Assembly: GCA_014323925.1 (NCBI GenBank)
Contig: JACONC010000001.1
Span: forward strand, 20,007 to 84,006
DNA: 64,000 bases
Direction: 5' to 3'
From: Chromatiales bacterium
GTDB lineage: Bacteria; Pseudomonadota; Gammaproteobacteria; Poriferisulfidales; Oxydemutatoraceae
Position numbers and translations under genes: made by a program. Under the pieces are notes generated by a model. That model worked only from the letters and a program-made list of their open reading frames with translations, was not told the DNA's origin and did not search any database. Shown one piece after another: positions 54,068 through 63,165 of this stretch; position 1 is the stretch's first letter; every line of letters starts with the position of its first letter.

Positions 54068-54715
54068 ATGAGAGTTATTATATTAGGTGCACCAGGTGCC
54101 GGCAAAGGCACGCAAGCACGGTTTATATGTGAGCATTATAGAGTACCACAGATATCTACTGGCGATATGTTGCGCGAAGCGGTGGCTAAGCGCAGTGCAG
54201 CAGGTCTACAAGCCAAGTCTTATATGGCGGCAGGTGAGTTAGTTGCCGACAGTCTGATTATCGATTTAGTCAAAGAGCGTATTGCAGACCCTGACTGCAA
54301 AGCAGGATTTTTGTTTGATGGTTTCCCGCGCACGCTAGCCCAAGCGCGGGCATTAGATACACAAAAAATAGCGATAGACTATGTGATTGAGCTGTTGGTG
54401 CCTGACCAAGTGATCGTTGAACGCATTGAAGGCCGGCGCATACACGCAGCATCTGGACGCACCTATCATATAAAATATCATCCACCTAAGCTAGCGGATA
54501 AAGACGATGTGACCGGCGAGCCACTGATACAACGCAAAGATGATAAGCCTGAGGTTGTAATTCAACGTTTGCAAAATTATCATAAGCAAACCATACCGAT
54601 GATTGATTATTATCGTCGTTGCGCAGCCTCAGGTAATTTGGTATACGACACCGTAGACGGAACATTGGATATCGTTAAAGTGCAGGAAAATATTATGCAA
54701 ATATTGGATTTATGA
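54068..54715 (+). CDS. adk: Adenylate kinase
   Basis: The 215-residue product interconverts 2 ADP with ATP and AMP. It shows [38 protein letters not shown] and a long LID domain with [19 protein letters not shown] but no zinc-binding cysteines. Length is typical of the Gram-negative long form. Confidence 0.97.
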   Translation: MRVIILGAPGAGKGTQARFICEHYRVPQISTGDMLREAVAKRSAAGLQAKSYMAAGELVADSLIIDLVKERIADPDCKAGFLFDGFPRTLAQARALDTQKIAIDYVIELLVPDQVIVERIEGRRIHAASGRTYHIKYHPPKLADKDDVTGEPLIQRKDDKPEVVIQRLQNYHKQTIPMIDYYRRCAASGNLVYDTVDGTLDIVKVQENIMQILDL

Positions 54716-54751
54716 AGACTCGCGTTATGGTTTGAGATTTACTTGGATTAG

Positions 54752-55750
54752 ATGCCCTATAAGATTCGATTAAAAAACATAAGTAAACAGTTTGTCGTAG
54801 AACACGGTGAGACGATATTGGAAGCTGCGCTTAAAGCCGGCTTGAATGTTGCTTACGGATGCAATAACGGCAATTGCGGGTTGTGTGCGGCGCGCTTGCT
54901 CAACGGTAAAGTCAGTAAAATCAAGAGCTCAGATTATGCATTTAGCACCAGTCTAAAGGTACAGCATTATTTTTTGATGTGCGCTAACACACCGGCGAGT
55001 GATATAGATATTACTGCCGAAGTTGCCGACAGTAGTACGCAGATACCGGTGCAGTATTTTCGCGCTAAGTTGTCTAAGGTGGAGAGGATAGCTGAACGAC
55101 TGGCGGTGGTACGCATGCGGGTTGCGCGCAGCCATCGTCTTAGGTTTATGGCTGGTCAATCAGTTTTCTTAAAACATAGCGATTATGGCAATCACCGCTT
55201 AGCCATTGCAAGTTGTCCTTGCGATGCAGGCGAGCTTGAATTTCATATAAAATGCGACGACAACCAAGCGCCGCGTAGTTTTTGTGAGCAATATCGCATC
55301 GGTGAATGGTTTGATGTCGAGGGTCCTTATGACAGCTTCACTTTTAGTGAAGATTTAGCAAGAACAGCAGTGTTAATAGCGTGCGACACTGGTTTTGCTG
55401 CGTGCAAAAGTCTGATCGAGCATATCGTTGCTCAAGATAGCGAAGTGCCGGTGCATTTGTATAGAACGAACTTACGGTTGCCTATTTATATGGAGAATCT
55501 ATGCTTTGCTTGGCGCGACGCATTGGATCAATTTAGTTATTCAACCTTAGCACCAGCGACCAACCCTCAATCCGCAGTGGCGAATTGGAGTCTACAGATT
55601 GCCGATGATTACCCTGAGCTGAGAAAGGTCGATTTCTATTTGTGTTTGCCGCATAAGATGTTATTGCTTATGAAACCTGCTTTGATTGAACGCGGTGCTT
55701 TGCCGCAACACATTTTTTCAACTGCTGTGGGCGAGACGGATGACACATAA
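54752..55750 (+). CDS. 2Fe-2S ferredoxin/FAD-NAD(P) oxidoreductase (monooxygenase reductase-like)
   Basis: The 332-residue product joins an N-terminal plant-type 2Fe-2S domain (YGCNNGNCGLCAARL with the fourth Cys in FLMCANT) to a ferredoxin-NADP reductase module with FMAGQSVFL, HRLAIASCP for flavin and CDTGFAACKSLIEH for the nicotinamide nucleotide. The layout is that of AscD-type CDP-6-deoxy-glucoseen reductase and of the reductases of phenol and methane monooxygenases. No oxygenase gene is adjacent, so the partner is unknown. The G-T-G-x-A-P motif is altered (TGFAAC). Confidence 0.85.
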   Translation: MPYKIRLKNISKQFVVEHGETILEAALKAGLNVAYGCNNGNCGLCAARLLNGKVSKIKSSDYAFSTSLKVQHYFLMCANTPASDIDITAEVADSSTQIPVQYFRAKLSKVERIAERLAVVRMRVARSHRLRFMAGQSVFLKHSDYGNHRLAIASCPCDAGELEFHIKCDDNQAPRSFCEQYRIGEWFDVEGPYDSFTFSEDLARTAVLIACDTGFAACKSLIEHIVAQDSEVPVHLYRTNLRLPIYMENLCFAWRDALDQFSYSTLAPATNPQSAVANWSLQIADDYPELRKVDFYLCLPHKMLLLMKPALIERGALPQHIFSTAVGETDDT

Positions 55751-56255
55751 AGAGCGTATTTTCATTGCGTTGCGCCCTGATGCGCATAGCTGTAAGCAGT
55801 TGATTAAAGTACAAAAACAAACACCTGTTAGTGGTCGGATGGTACCACCAGAGAGTTTACACTTAACCCTGACTTTTCTAGGCGATTGCGATGTTGTGCG
55901 CAAACAATGTGTGTTGGATAAAATCGCTGATATTAAAGTCGCTGCGTTTGATCTGCAGTTAGACGAATTCGGTTATTTTGAACGGTATCGTATTTTCTAT
56001 ATCACATCAAAGATCGTACCGGTGGAATTGCTATCTTTGCATAAACAGCTGAACCGATTGTTATCGCCATGTCGCTTTAAGGCATCTCGCTCATTTAAGC
56101 CCCATGTTAGCTTGTTCAGAGGTGTCCGCTCGCCGCCTTTTTGCAGACCCTTGGATAGCGTAGTGCAATGGCAAGTGCGCTCAGTGTGTGTTGAACGCTC
56201 TGAGTTAAGCAACAGCGGTGCACACTACACGACATTGAAAGAACAGCCGCTTTAG
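55740..56255 (+). CDS. thpR: RNA 2',3'-cyclic phosphodiesterase
   Basis: The product of about 171 residues belongs to the 2H phosphoesterase (LigT) family with the two catalytic tetrapeptides HLTL (in SLHLTLTFLGD) and HVSL (in FKPHVSLFRG). It opens 2',3'-cyclic phosphates on RNA. I chose ATG 55740 (MTHKERIFIALRP), which overlaps the upstream stop by eleven bases; a longer frame from 55686 lies within the reductase gene. Confidence 0.93.
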   Translation: MTHKERIFIALRPDAHSCKQLIKVQKQTPVSGRMVPPESLHLTLTFLGDCDVVRKQCVLDKIADIKVAAFDLQLDEFGYFERYRIFYITSKIVPVELLSLHKQLNRLLSPCRFKASRSFKPHVSLFRGVRSPPFCRPLDSVVQWQVRSVCVERSELSNSGAHYTTLKEQPL

Positions 56256-56311
56256 TTGTTACTGAGTATGTTATTCGACGAGCAACCTATAATGATTTTT
56301 AACAATATCCG

Positions 56312-58423
56312 ATGTGCATAGATAACAAATTTCCGTCACCCCCGATCGCTGATTGCAGCCCTAGTGAAATTAGATTGCACGGCGATGTTAGGGTAGACGA
56401 CTATGCCTGGCTGCGTAGCAAGCACTGGCAGGAATTGCTAAAGGATACAACCCTGCTTGAACCTGAGATCCGTCATCATCTGGACGAAGAGAATGCTTAT
56501 ACTGAGACAGTGATGGCGGATAGCGAGCATGTGCAGCATTCGCTCTACGAAGAGTTGGTGAGCCGTCTAAAAGCAGACGATCAATCAGTGCCAGATAAAG
56601 ATGGTGATTACGAATACTATCACAGTTATAGCGAAGGTAAACAACACCCTATCTATAGTCGCCGTTTAATTGCCGAGCAAACTGAGGAAGTACTTTTAGA
56701 TGTCAATCGCGATGCCGAAGGGAAGGATTATTTTCTGGTCGTCGGATTTAGCCATAGTCCGGATCATCGTTATGTTGCATATTGTGTCGATGATAACGGC
56801 TCTGAGTATTACACTTTATACCTGCGAGACACACACAGCGATGCACCAGCGCAGCCTTTGTTTGAGGGTCTACAAGGCGATTTGGCATGGTCTACCGACA
56901 GCCGTCATTTGTTTTATACCCGACTGAACGAATCCCATCGCCCGGATTCGGTGTGTTGCTATTGCATAGACGACCCGACTGATAAAATCACACTGGTCTA
57001 TAAAGAGCAGGATCCTGGGTTTTTCGTTGAATTGAGACAAACGCACTCGCGACGATTTATCGTACTGCATAGTCACGACCATGCTACTTCGGAAGATAGG
57101 TTAATTCCTGCTGATGTTCCTTATGAGATACCTAAGATAGTGCGAGCGCGCGAGTTGAATGTTGAATATAGGACTGAGGAATGTCGTAATAAGCTGATTA
57201 TCTATAACAACAGTGCTGGTGCCGAAAATTTCAAGCTGTCGGTTGCTGAGATAGACCAACCGGCGATCTGGTATGACATCTATGTTCCTGGACTAGGCGT
57301 GCTGTTAGAAAATTTTTTGGTATTCAACGATTATTTAGTGTGCTTAGAGCGCAAAGATGCATTAACCCGTATTGCACTGATGTCCAACACAATTATTGTT
57401 CGCGGTACGGTTGCCGAGCCACACTACATAGATTTTGATGAACCATGCTACGAAGCCGCTTTAATGCATACCTTTGAATACAACAGTAGCATACTTCGCT
57501 TTGGATACAGCTCACTTAAAACACCACGCCGAGTTTACGATTACGATATGCATAGTCATCGTCGCACTTTGCGCAAAGAGGAGCAAATTCCGTGTGGCTA
57601 CGATGCTGATTTATACAATACCCAGCGGCTCTGGGCACACACCGCCGATGGCACTGATATTCCGATTAGTTTATTGCATCTTAAAAGCACTCCGCTAGAC
57701 GGCACTGCGCCTTTATTGCTCTATGCTTACGGTGCATACGGGTTTGCTGTTCCAGCGACTTTTTCTTCACATCGTTTGTCTCTGGTTAACAGAGGATTTA
57801 TTTATGCAATTGCTCATGTGCGAGGCGGTATAGAGAAAGGTTTTGCCTGGTACAGAAATGCGAAATTCAGCGACAAGAAAAATACTTTTGAAGATTTCAT
57901 TTCGTGTGCCGAATATTTGATAACGAATAAAATCAGCTATCACGGTGGCATTGCCATACAAGGCGGATCAGCCGGTGGTATGACTATCGGTTATGCGGTG
58001 AACACGGCAGCTGACCTGTTCAAAGCAGCGATTGCCGATGTGCCTTTCGTAGATGTACTGAACACCATGTGCGATGCAAGTTTGCCGCTAACTCCGCCGG
58101 AGTGGCAGGAATGGGGTAATCCACTAGACGACTGCGCGCTCTATCACTATATGAAATCGTATTCACCCTATGAGCAAGTCGCTGCGCAGCGTTACCCGCA
58201 TATGCTGGTCACTGCCGGTTTGACTGACCCGCGAGTGAGTTATTGGGAGCCCGCCAAATGGGTAGCAAAACTGCGTGCCCACAAAACCGATAACAACTAT
58301 TTGTTGTTGAAAGTCGCTATGGATAAGGGGCACAGTGGTGCTGCCGGCCGCTTTGACGCATTGAAAGAAATTGCCTTCAAATACGCGTTCTTGCTAAAAG
58401 TTTTCGGTATACCCTTAAAATAG
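56312..58423 (+). CDS. ptrB: Oligopeptidase B (prolyl oligopeptidase family S9A)
   Basis: The 703-residue product has a seven-bladed propeller (about residues 70-420) with repeat units such as VVGFSHSPDHRYVAYCVDD, and a catalytic alpha/beta hydrolase domain. The nucleophile lies in GGSAGGMTIGYAVN; DPRVSYWEPAKW carries the Asp and MDKGHSGAAGR the His. IAHVRGGIEKGFAWYRNAKF is typical. It cleaves peptides after Lys/Arg in the cytoplasm; no signal peptide. Confidence 0.94.
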   Translation: MCIDNKFPSPPIADCSPSEIRLHGDVRVDDYAWLRSKHWQELLKDTTLLEPEIRHHLDEENAYTETVMADSEHVQHSLYEELVSRLKADDQSVPDKDGDYEYYHSYSEGKQHPIYSRRLIAEQTEEVLLDVNRDAEGKDYFLVVGFSHSPDHRYVAYCVDDNGSEYYTLYLRDTHSDAPAQPLFEGLQGDLAWSTDSRHLFYTRLNESHRPDSVCCYCIDDPTDKITLVYKEQDPGFFVELRQTHSRRFIVLHSHDHATSEDRLIPADVPYEIPKIVRARELNVEYRTEECRNKLIIYNNSAGAENFKLSVAEIDQPAIWYDIYVPGLGVLLENFLVFNDYLVCLERKDALTRIALMSNTIIVRGTVAEPHYIDFDEPCYEAALMHTFEYNSSILRFGYSSLKTPRRVYDYDMHSHRRTLRKEEQIPCGYDADLYNTQRLWAHTADGTDIPISLLHLKSTPLDGTAPLLLYAYGAYGFAVPATFSSHRLSLVNRGFIYAIAHVRGGIEKGFAWYRNAKFSDKKNTFEDFISCAEYLITNKISYHGGIAIQGGSAGGMTIGYAVNTAADLFKAAIADVPFVDVLNTMCDASLPLTPPEWQEWGNPLDDCALYHYMKSYSPYEQVAAQRYPHMLVTAGLTDPRVSYWEPAKWVAKLRAHKTDNNYLLLKVAMDKGHSGAAGRFDALKEIAFKYAFLLKVFGIPLK

Positions 58424-58579
58424 TAGGTATTAGCTGACACTCATAAAAAAGTATTACAAAATGATACAGGATAGATTGCGACACGACGGTCAGATAAAAA
58501 GTCAATATCGTTGTCTATTGAAGCCACAACATTCAAAGCAGGATAGAATATGCGAGTCTAGCAAATAAAGATGTCGTGC

Positions 58580-58588
58580 TGGTATAAT
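58580..58588 (+). promoter_or_regulatory. Extended -10 promoter upstream of purE
   Basis: TGGTATAAT at 58580-58588 has a perfect hexamer with TGn extension, 55 bases before the purE ATG. The preceding 220-base gap after ptrB shows no other clear element. Confidence 0.55.
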
Positions 58589-58643
58589 AGCCTTTAGAAT
58601 ATATGACAAACTTTATACTAGAATAATCCAACTTAGAAATATT

Positions 58644-59138
58644 ATGTCAACCGAAAATATTCTGGTAGGCATCGTGATGGGCAGCCGTAGTGATTGGCCA
58701 GTGATGCGTTGTGCTGCCGAGATATTGGAGCATTTTAATGTCAGCTTTGAGAAAAAGGTGGTGTCGGCACACCGCACCCCTGAGTTGATGTATCAATATG
58801 CCCAAGGTGCCGCAGGACGAGGCTTGCAGTGTATTATCGCTGGTGCTGGCGGTGCTGCCCATTTGCCGGGCATGATTGCGGCGTTGACGGTGTTGCCGGT
58901 ATTGGGTGTGCCTATACCTTCAACACACCTCCACGGACAAGACTCTCTACTATCTATTGTGCAAATGCCTAAAGGTGTGCCAGTTGCAACCTTTGCTATT
59001 GGTGAAGCAGGGGCAGCCAACGCCGCGTTGTTTGCTTGTCGGATGTTGGCGAGACATTCGCAGTCGCTACAAGAAGCATTAAAAGAATACACTCAGACAT
59101 TACAACAAACAGTGCACGATAGTACACTAGAATCCTAA
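58644..59138 (+). CDS. purE: N5-carboxyaminoimidazole ribonucleotide mutase, class I
   Basis: The 164-residue product is PurE, with [41 protein letters not shown] and [17 protein letters not shown]. With PurK, seven bases downstream, it converts AIR to CAIR in purine synthesis. The class I pattern agrees with the presence of purK. Confidence 0.97.
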   Translation: MSTENILVGIVMGSRSDWPVMRCAAEILEHFNVSFEKKVVSAHRTPELMYQYAQGAAGRGLQCIIAGAGGAAHLPGMIAALTVLPVLGVPIPSTHLHGQDSLLSIVQMPKGVPVATFAIGEAGAANAALFACRMLARHSQSLQEALKEYTQTLQQTVHDSTLES

Positions 59139-59145
59139 GCTGGCA

Positions 59146-60318
59146 ATGAAAAGTTTAGCGCCTGGTGCAACACTTGGAGTATTAGGCGGTGGGCAATTGG
59201 GTTTGATGTTTGTAGCTAGCGCGCAAGCGATGGGTTATCGCACTGTGGTATGGGATCCATCAATGGACAGCCCGGCTGGATGTGCTGCCGATCTGCATAT
59301 CAGACAGATGTTCTCGGACCAAGCAGCGGCGGTGCAGTTTGCCAGCGAATGTGATGCCGTCACTCTAGAGTTTGAGAATGTCCCAGTGCAGCTTGTTGAA
59401 TATTTAGAATATGAGGGTGTGCCGGTAGCGCCTTCCGCTCGAGCATTGTGCGTTGCGCAAGATCGTATCACTGAGAAGACTTTCATACGAGATATCGGCG
59501 TTCATACGACACCTTTTTATCCGATACGCCAAGTTGCCGATATAGACGATGCCTTTGAGCATCTATCACCGCCGCTGATATTGAAAACCGCACAGCTCGG
59601 TTACGACGGCAAAGGGCAGTATATCGTTGACACTGCAGAGCAAGCTATCTCGTTATTCAACGGGATAGGGAAAGTACCGTGCATCGTTGAGAGTCGTTTG
59701 CAGCTAAGCAGGGAAATTTCGGTTATATTGGCGCGTTCACAGCAAAGCGAATGTCATTTTTTCCCAGTTACCGAAAATATGCATCGCAACGGCATATTAC
59801 ATTTATCCAAAGTGCCGGCAAGTGTAGATGAATCTATACGCATGCAGGTATGTGAAAGTGCTCGGCGTATTGCTGATGCCCTTGCATATCATGGTGTATT
59901 AGCAGTCGAGTTTTTTATTGCTAAAGATGAAATCACTGGCAACGGCGAGATGTTACTCGTCAATGAAATTGCACCCCGACCGCATAACAGTGGGCATTAC
60001 ACCATAGATGCGTGTTCCAGTTCTCAGTTCGACCAACAAGTGCGGATGATGTGTGGTTTACCAGCATTGGAGACGCAATTACTGCGTCCTGCGGTGATGG
60101 TTAATTTACTCGGTGATTTATGGGAGGTAGATGAGCCAAACTGGGAAATCTTGCGTGAAAACCCACTGATTGAATTGCATCTCTATGGAAAGAACCAGGC
60201 GCGACCAGGTAGAAAAATGGGGCACTTCTGTTTGTTGGGTGAGAACTTGAATGCTGATATGGAAGCGTTGCAAGCACGCGCTGAACGCTATCACCAGCTA
60301 TTATTAGCCGACGCATAA
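59146..60318 (+). CDS. purK: N5-carboxyaminoimidazole ribonucleotide synthase
   Basis: The 390-residue ATP-grasp enzyme shows LGVLGGGQLGLMFVASAQAMG, LEFENVPVQLVEYLE, ILKTAQLGYDGKGQY, EREISVIL-like ESRLQLSREISVILAR and NEIAPRPHNSGHYTIDAC. It is the partner of PurE and is followed by the acuI-like gene after two bases. Confidence 0.97.
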   Translation: MKSLAPGATLGVLGGGQLGLMFVASAQAMGYRTVVWDPSMDSPAGCAADLHIRQMFSDQAAAVQFASECDAVTLEFENVPVQLVEYLEYEGVPVAPSARALCVAQDRITEKTFIRDIGVHTTPFYPIRQVADIDDAFEHLSPPLILKTAQLGYDGKGQYIVDTAEQAISLFNGIGKVPCIVESRLQLSREISVILARSQQSECHFFPVTENMHRNGILHLSKVPASVDESIRMQVCESARRIADALAYHGVLAVEFFIAKDEITGNGEMLLVNEIAPRPHNSGHYTIDACSSSQFDQQVRMMCGLPALETQLLRPAVMVNLLGDLWEVDEPNWEILRENPLIELHLYGKNQARPGRKMGHFCLLGENLNADMEALQARAERYHQLLLADA

Positions 60319-60320
60319 TT

Positions 60321-61301
60321 ATGATAAAAAACCGCGCATTTCGTATTCATAAAGAACCGTTTCGCGCCGGCTTTGAGACCGTGCAGTTAGGTGACCCTGA
60401 GGCAGGTAATGTTCTGGTTAAGATTTATTACTCAGGGGTAAATTATAAGGATGCCTTGGCTGGCACTGGCACTGCACCTATCATCAGAAGAGATGTGTTG
60501 ACTGGTGGTATTGATTTGGCTGGCGTAGTTGAGCGTAGCACGGTTGCGTGGCTTAAAGAGGGCGATGCGGTGCTAGCTACTGGTAGCGGTTTAGGGGAAA
60601 TATACGATGGTGGTTATGCATCTTATGCGATTGTTCCAGCCAACATACTTATTCCGCTACCGTCGCAGTTGGACCTGCGCAGTGCGATGATTATAGGCAC
60701 CGCCGGTTTCACCGCAGCATTGTGTTTGGAACGCATGCTACAAAATGATCAGTCGCCTGAGTTGGGGGAGGTGGTAGTGACTGGGGCGAGTGGAGGTGTT
60801 GGCAGTTTCGCCGTACATTTTCTCAAAAAATTAGGTTTTGCAACCGTTGCTGCAACACATAAGAAGCAAGCGAGCGATTACTTGAAGTCTCTGGGAGCGG
60901 ATAGGGTGATAGATGCGATTGAACCGCAATCCGGTGCGTTGGCTAAAGCGGTTTGGGGTGGTGCAATAGATAACTTAGGCGGTGATACGCTTGCGACTTT
61001 GTTAAAAACTACGCATAATGGCGGCAATGTAGTGAGCGTGGGTTTGGCACAATCATCGGCACTGAACACTAGCGTGATGCCGTTGATCATTCGTGGTCTG
61101 AGTCTGCTGGGTGTGACTTCAGCCAATTGCCCAATGCGAGTGAAGCAAAAGATTTGGCAAAGTCTGGGTGACAAATACCTACCGACTTCGACCAATGCGA
61201 TGCTCTGCGAAGAGGCAAGTTTGGAAGATTTACCAACGTGTTTTGAGCGACTGTTAAGCAGGCAAGTGCAGGGTCGTATATTGATAGATTGCCGTAGCTA
61301 G
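60321..61301 (+). CDS. acuI: Zinc-independent quinone oxidoreductase-like reductase, AcuI/YhdH family
   Basis: The 326-residue product is an MDR-superfamily reductase. It shows VKIYYSGVNYKDALAGTG, GGIDLAGVVE, VVVTGASGGVGSFAVHFLKKLG for NADPH and MIIGTAGFTAALCLERM. AcuI/YhdH enzymes reduce acrylyl-CoA to propionyl-CoA in DMSP or 3-hydroxypropionate metabolism. Activity on that substrate here is inferred. It is convergent with the GlcD-type gene. Confidence 0.92.
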   Translation: MIKNRAFRIHKEPFRAGFETVQLGDPEAGNVLVKIYYSGVNYKDALAGTGTAPIIRRDVLTGGIDLAGVVERSTVAWLKEGDAVLATGSGLGEIYDGGYASYAIVPANILIPLPSQLDLRSAMIIGTAGFTAALCLERMLQNDQSPELGEVVVTGASGGVGSFAVHFLKKLGFATVAATHKKQASDYLKSLGADRVIDAIEPQSGALAKAVWGGAIDNLGGDTLATLLKTTHNGGNVVSVGLAQSSALNTSVMPLIIRGLSLLGVTSANCPMRVKQKIWQSLGDKYLPTSTNAMLCEEASLEDLPTCFERLLSRQVQGRILIDCRS

Positions 61302-61338
61302 GAGCGGCTTCATAGTCGCTAGGGATTTACGGTGTTTT

Positions 61339-62751
61339 TCATGATGAGATCGGCAACCCTTTGCCACTATTTAATATGTCGTCAGGATCCATGACTTTGG
61401 TTAACTGATGCATGAGTTCTATTGCATAAGGGTCTAGTTCTTTTTTGATTAGTTCGCGTTTGCTCAAGCCTATACCGTGTTCGCCGGACAAGCTACCGTT
61501 GAGCTTGAGTGTTAGTTCGAATAGTTCAGTCAGTGCTTGTTGAGCATTTTGCTCTTGTTCGGGTTGATAGAGGATGTTGACATGTAAATTGCCGTTGCCG
61601 ACATGTCCGAAGTTAACGATGCTAACATTGTTTTTTTGACTAATATCGTCCAGTCCTCGCACCAGCTCTGGTAATTCCGATATAGGGACAACTATGTCTT
61701 CGTTAATTTTACACGGTTTATAGTTTCTTAATACCGGTGATAGTTGTTTTCTTGCTGCCCACAGTGCTTCGCTTTGCTGGTCATTATCGGCGTGCCATAT
61801 CTTGTATAACCCTTCGGCTATCGCTACTTGATGTATTGCATCTATAGCATGACTTACCGCGGCTTTGCTACCGTCCGCTTCAACGATTAGAATCGCTTGC
61901 ACATCGTTGCCAATTTCAAGGTTGGTGTGGGTTTTTAATAGTTGCAAGCACTTGTCGTCGAGTAATTCTAGTGCGCTGGGTGTTTCGTATAGTTCCATAA
62001 TACGGCACACTGCTTGCAGAGCAGCTTCTACCGACCGATAATCCAAACGCAAGCAAGATTTACTTGGTGGCAGTTTGCTGAGCTTTAGGACAGCTTCGGT
62101 GATAATGGCAAGTGTCCCTTCGGAGCCGATGAGTAATCGGGTCAAGTCAAGTCCGACGACACTTTTGCTGGTGATAGCACCGCTACAAAGAGTATTGCCA
62201 GCGCCGGTGACCGCTTTGATCTTTAATGTATTCTCGCGGGTTGTGCCATATTTTACTGCCCTCGGACCGGCTGCATTACAAGCCAAGTTTCCACCCAGAG
62301 TACAAAAATCGGCACTGCCTGGGTCTGGTGGCCAGAATAATTGTTCGATTGCACAATAATCTTGTATTGCTCGGTTGCTAACACCGGTCTGCGCGTGCAA
62401 AGTGCGATTGACGGTGTCTATTTTTAGAATTCTATTCATGTGCTCCATGCAGACCACTACACCGCCGTGGATCGGTAGTGCTGCGCCTGTTGTGTTCGTA
62501 CCACGCCCGCGTGGTGTAATCGGCAGGTGGTATGTTCTGCATAACTGGACGATTTTGACGACCTCATCGTGGGTTTGAGGCAATACTACTGCTGCTGGCT
62601 GAGCATATTGTTTACTATTGTCGCATCCGTAAGGTAGACAGTCGGCGGCTTCATAAAGTACTTGCCCAGGGTGCGGGCAGATCACTCGTAGTTGCGAGAT
62701 ACAGCGATTATCTAGCGCAGTGATTTGATTGGTTTGGGTTCGTTCTTCCAT
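61339..62751 (-). CDS. glcD: FAD-linked oxidase, GlcD/D-lactate dehydrogenase type
   Basis: The 470-residue product has the FAD-binding 4 domain (PITPRGRGTNTTGAALP, GPRAVKYGTTRENTL, LLIGSEGTLAIITEA) and the FAD oxidase C domain with VGNGNLHVNILY and GSLSGEHGIGLSKRELI. It oxidises a 2-hydroxyacid such as glycolate or D-lactate. No glcE or glcF gene is nearby, so D-lactate or D-2-hydroxyglutarate use as a single protein is equally possible. Confidence 0.92.
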   Translation of the reverse strand: MEERTQTNQITALDNRCISQLRVICPHPGQVLYEAADCLPYGCDNSKQYAQPAAVVLPQTHDEVVKIVQLCRTYHLPITPRGRGTNTTGAALPIHGGVVVCMEHMNRILKIDTVNRTLHAQTGVSNRAIQDYCAIEQLFWPPDPGSADFCTLGGNLACNAAGPRAVKYGTTRENTLKIKAVTGAGNTLCSGAITSKSVVGLDLTRLLIGSEGTLAIITEAVLKLSKLPPSKSCLRLDYRSVEAALQAVCRIMELYETPSALELLDDKCLQLLKTHTNLEIGNDVQAILIVEADGSKAAVSHAIDAIHQVAIAEGLYKIWHADNDQQSEALWAARKQLSPVLRNYKPCKINEDIVVPISELPELVRGLDDISQKNNVSIVNFGHVGNGNLHVNILYQPEQEQNAQQALTELFELTLKLNGSLSGEHGIGLSKRELIKKELDPYAIELMHQLTKVMDPDDILNSGKGLPISS

Positions 62752-62796
62752 AGCTTTTGAAGTATAACGGTTGCTGTTATCTTTTGCACGAAACTT

Positions 62797-63165
62797 CTAG
62801 GGGCTATCAAATGCTCCGACCAGCCATTGTGGCTTTGCTTTTCCTTGGATTGCGACGATATCAAAGCGACACGGACCGCTCCACGGATGAGTTTGTAAAT
62901 ACTTTTCCGCAGTATTTGCGATGCGCGTTTGTTTTTGATAATCAACACTCTCTATAGCAGTGCCGTAATTATCGTGTTTGCGGTGGCGCACTTCTACGAA
63001 CACGAGTGTGTCTTTATCTTGCATAACAAGGTCGATTTCACCGTATGTGGATGCATAATTACGGCTAAGCAGTTTGAGTCCGCGTTGCTTTAGGTACTTG
63101 AGTGCGAGTTCTTCAAAATGCCGTCCGCTGTTAGAACTACGTTTATTATTCTTGAACCAGTTCAA
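62797..63165 (-). CDS. yraN: UPF0102 protein YraN, endonuclease-like
   Basis: The 122-residue product has the UPF0102 core, GRHFEELALKYLKQRGL and YGEIDLVMQDKDTLVFVEVRHRK, which is a PD-(D/E)xK nuclease-like fold. The function is not established. The start is TTG with AAGG eight bases upstream, and the gene overlaps the end of lpoA by twenty bases, as is common in gammaproteobacteria. Confidence 0.93.
   Translation of the reverse strand: MNWFKNNKRSSNSGRHFEELALKYLKQRGLKLLSRNYASTYGEIDLVMQDKDTLVFVEVRHRKHDNYGTAIESVDYQKQTRIANTAEKYLQTHPWSGPCRFDIVAIQGKAKPQWLVGAFDSP

Noticed and set aside
58424..58643. Small gene between ptrB and purE
   Set aside because: Only short frames without ribosome sites are present; a promoter explains the gap.
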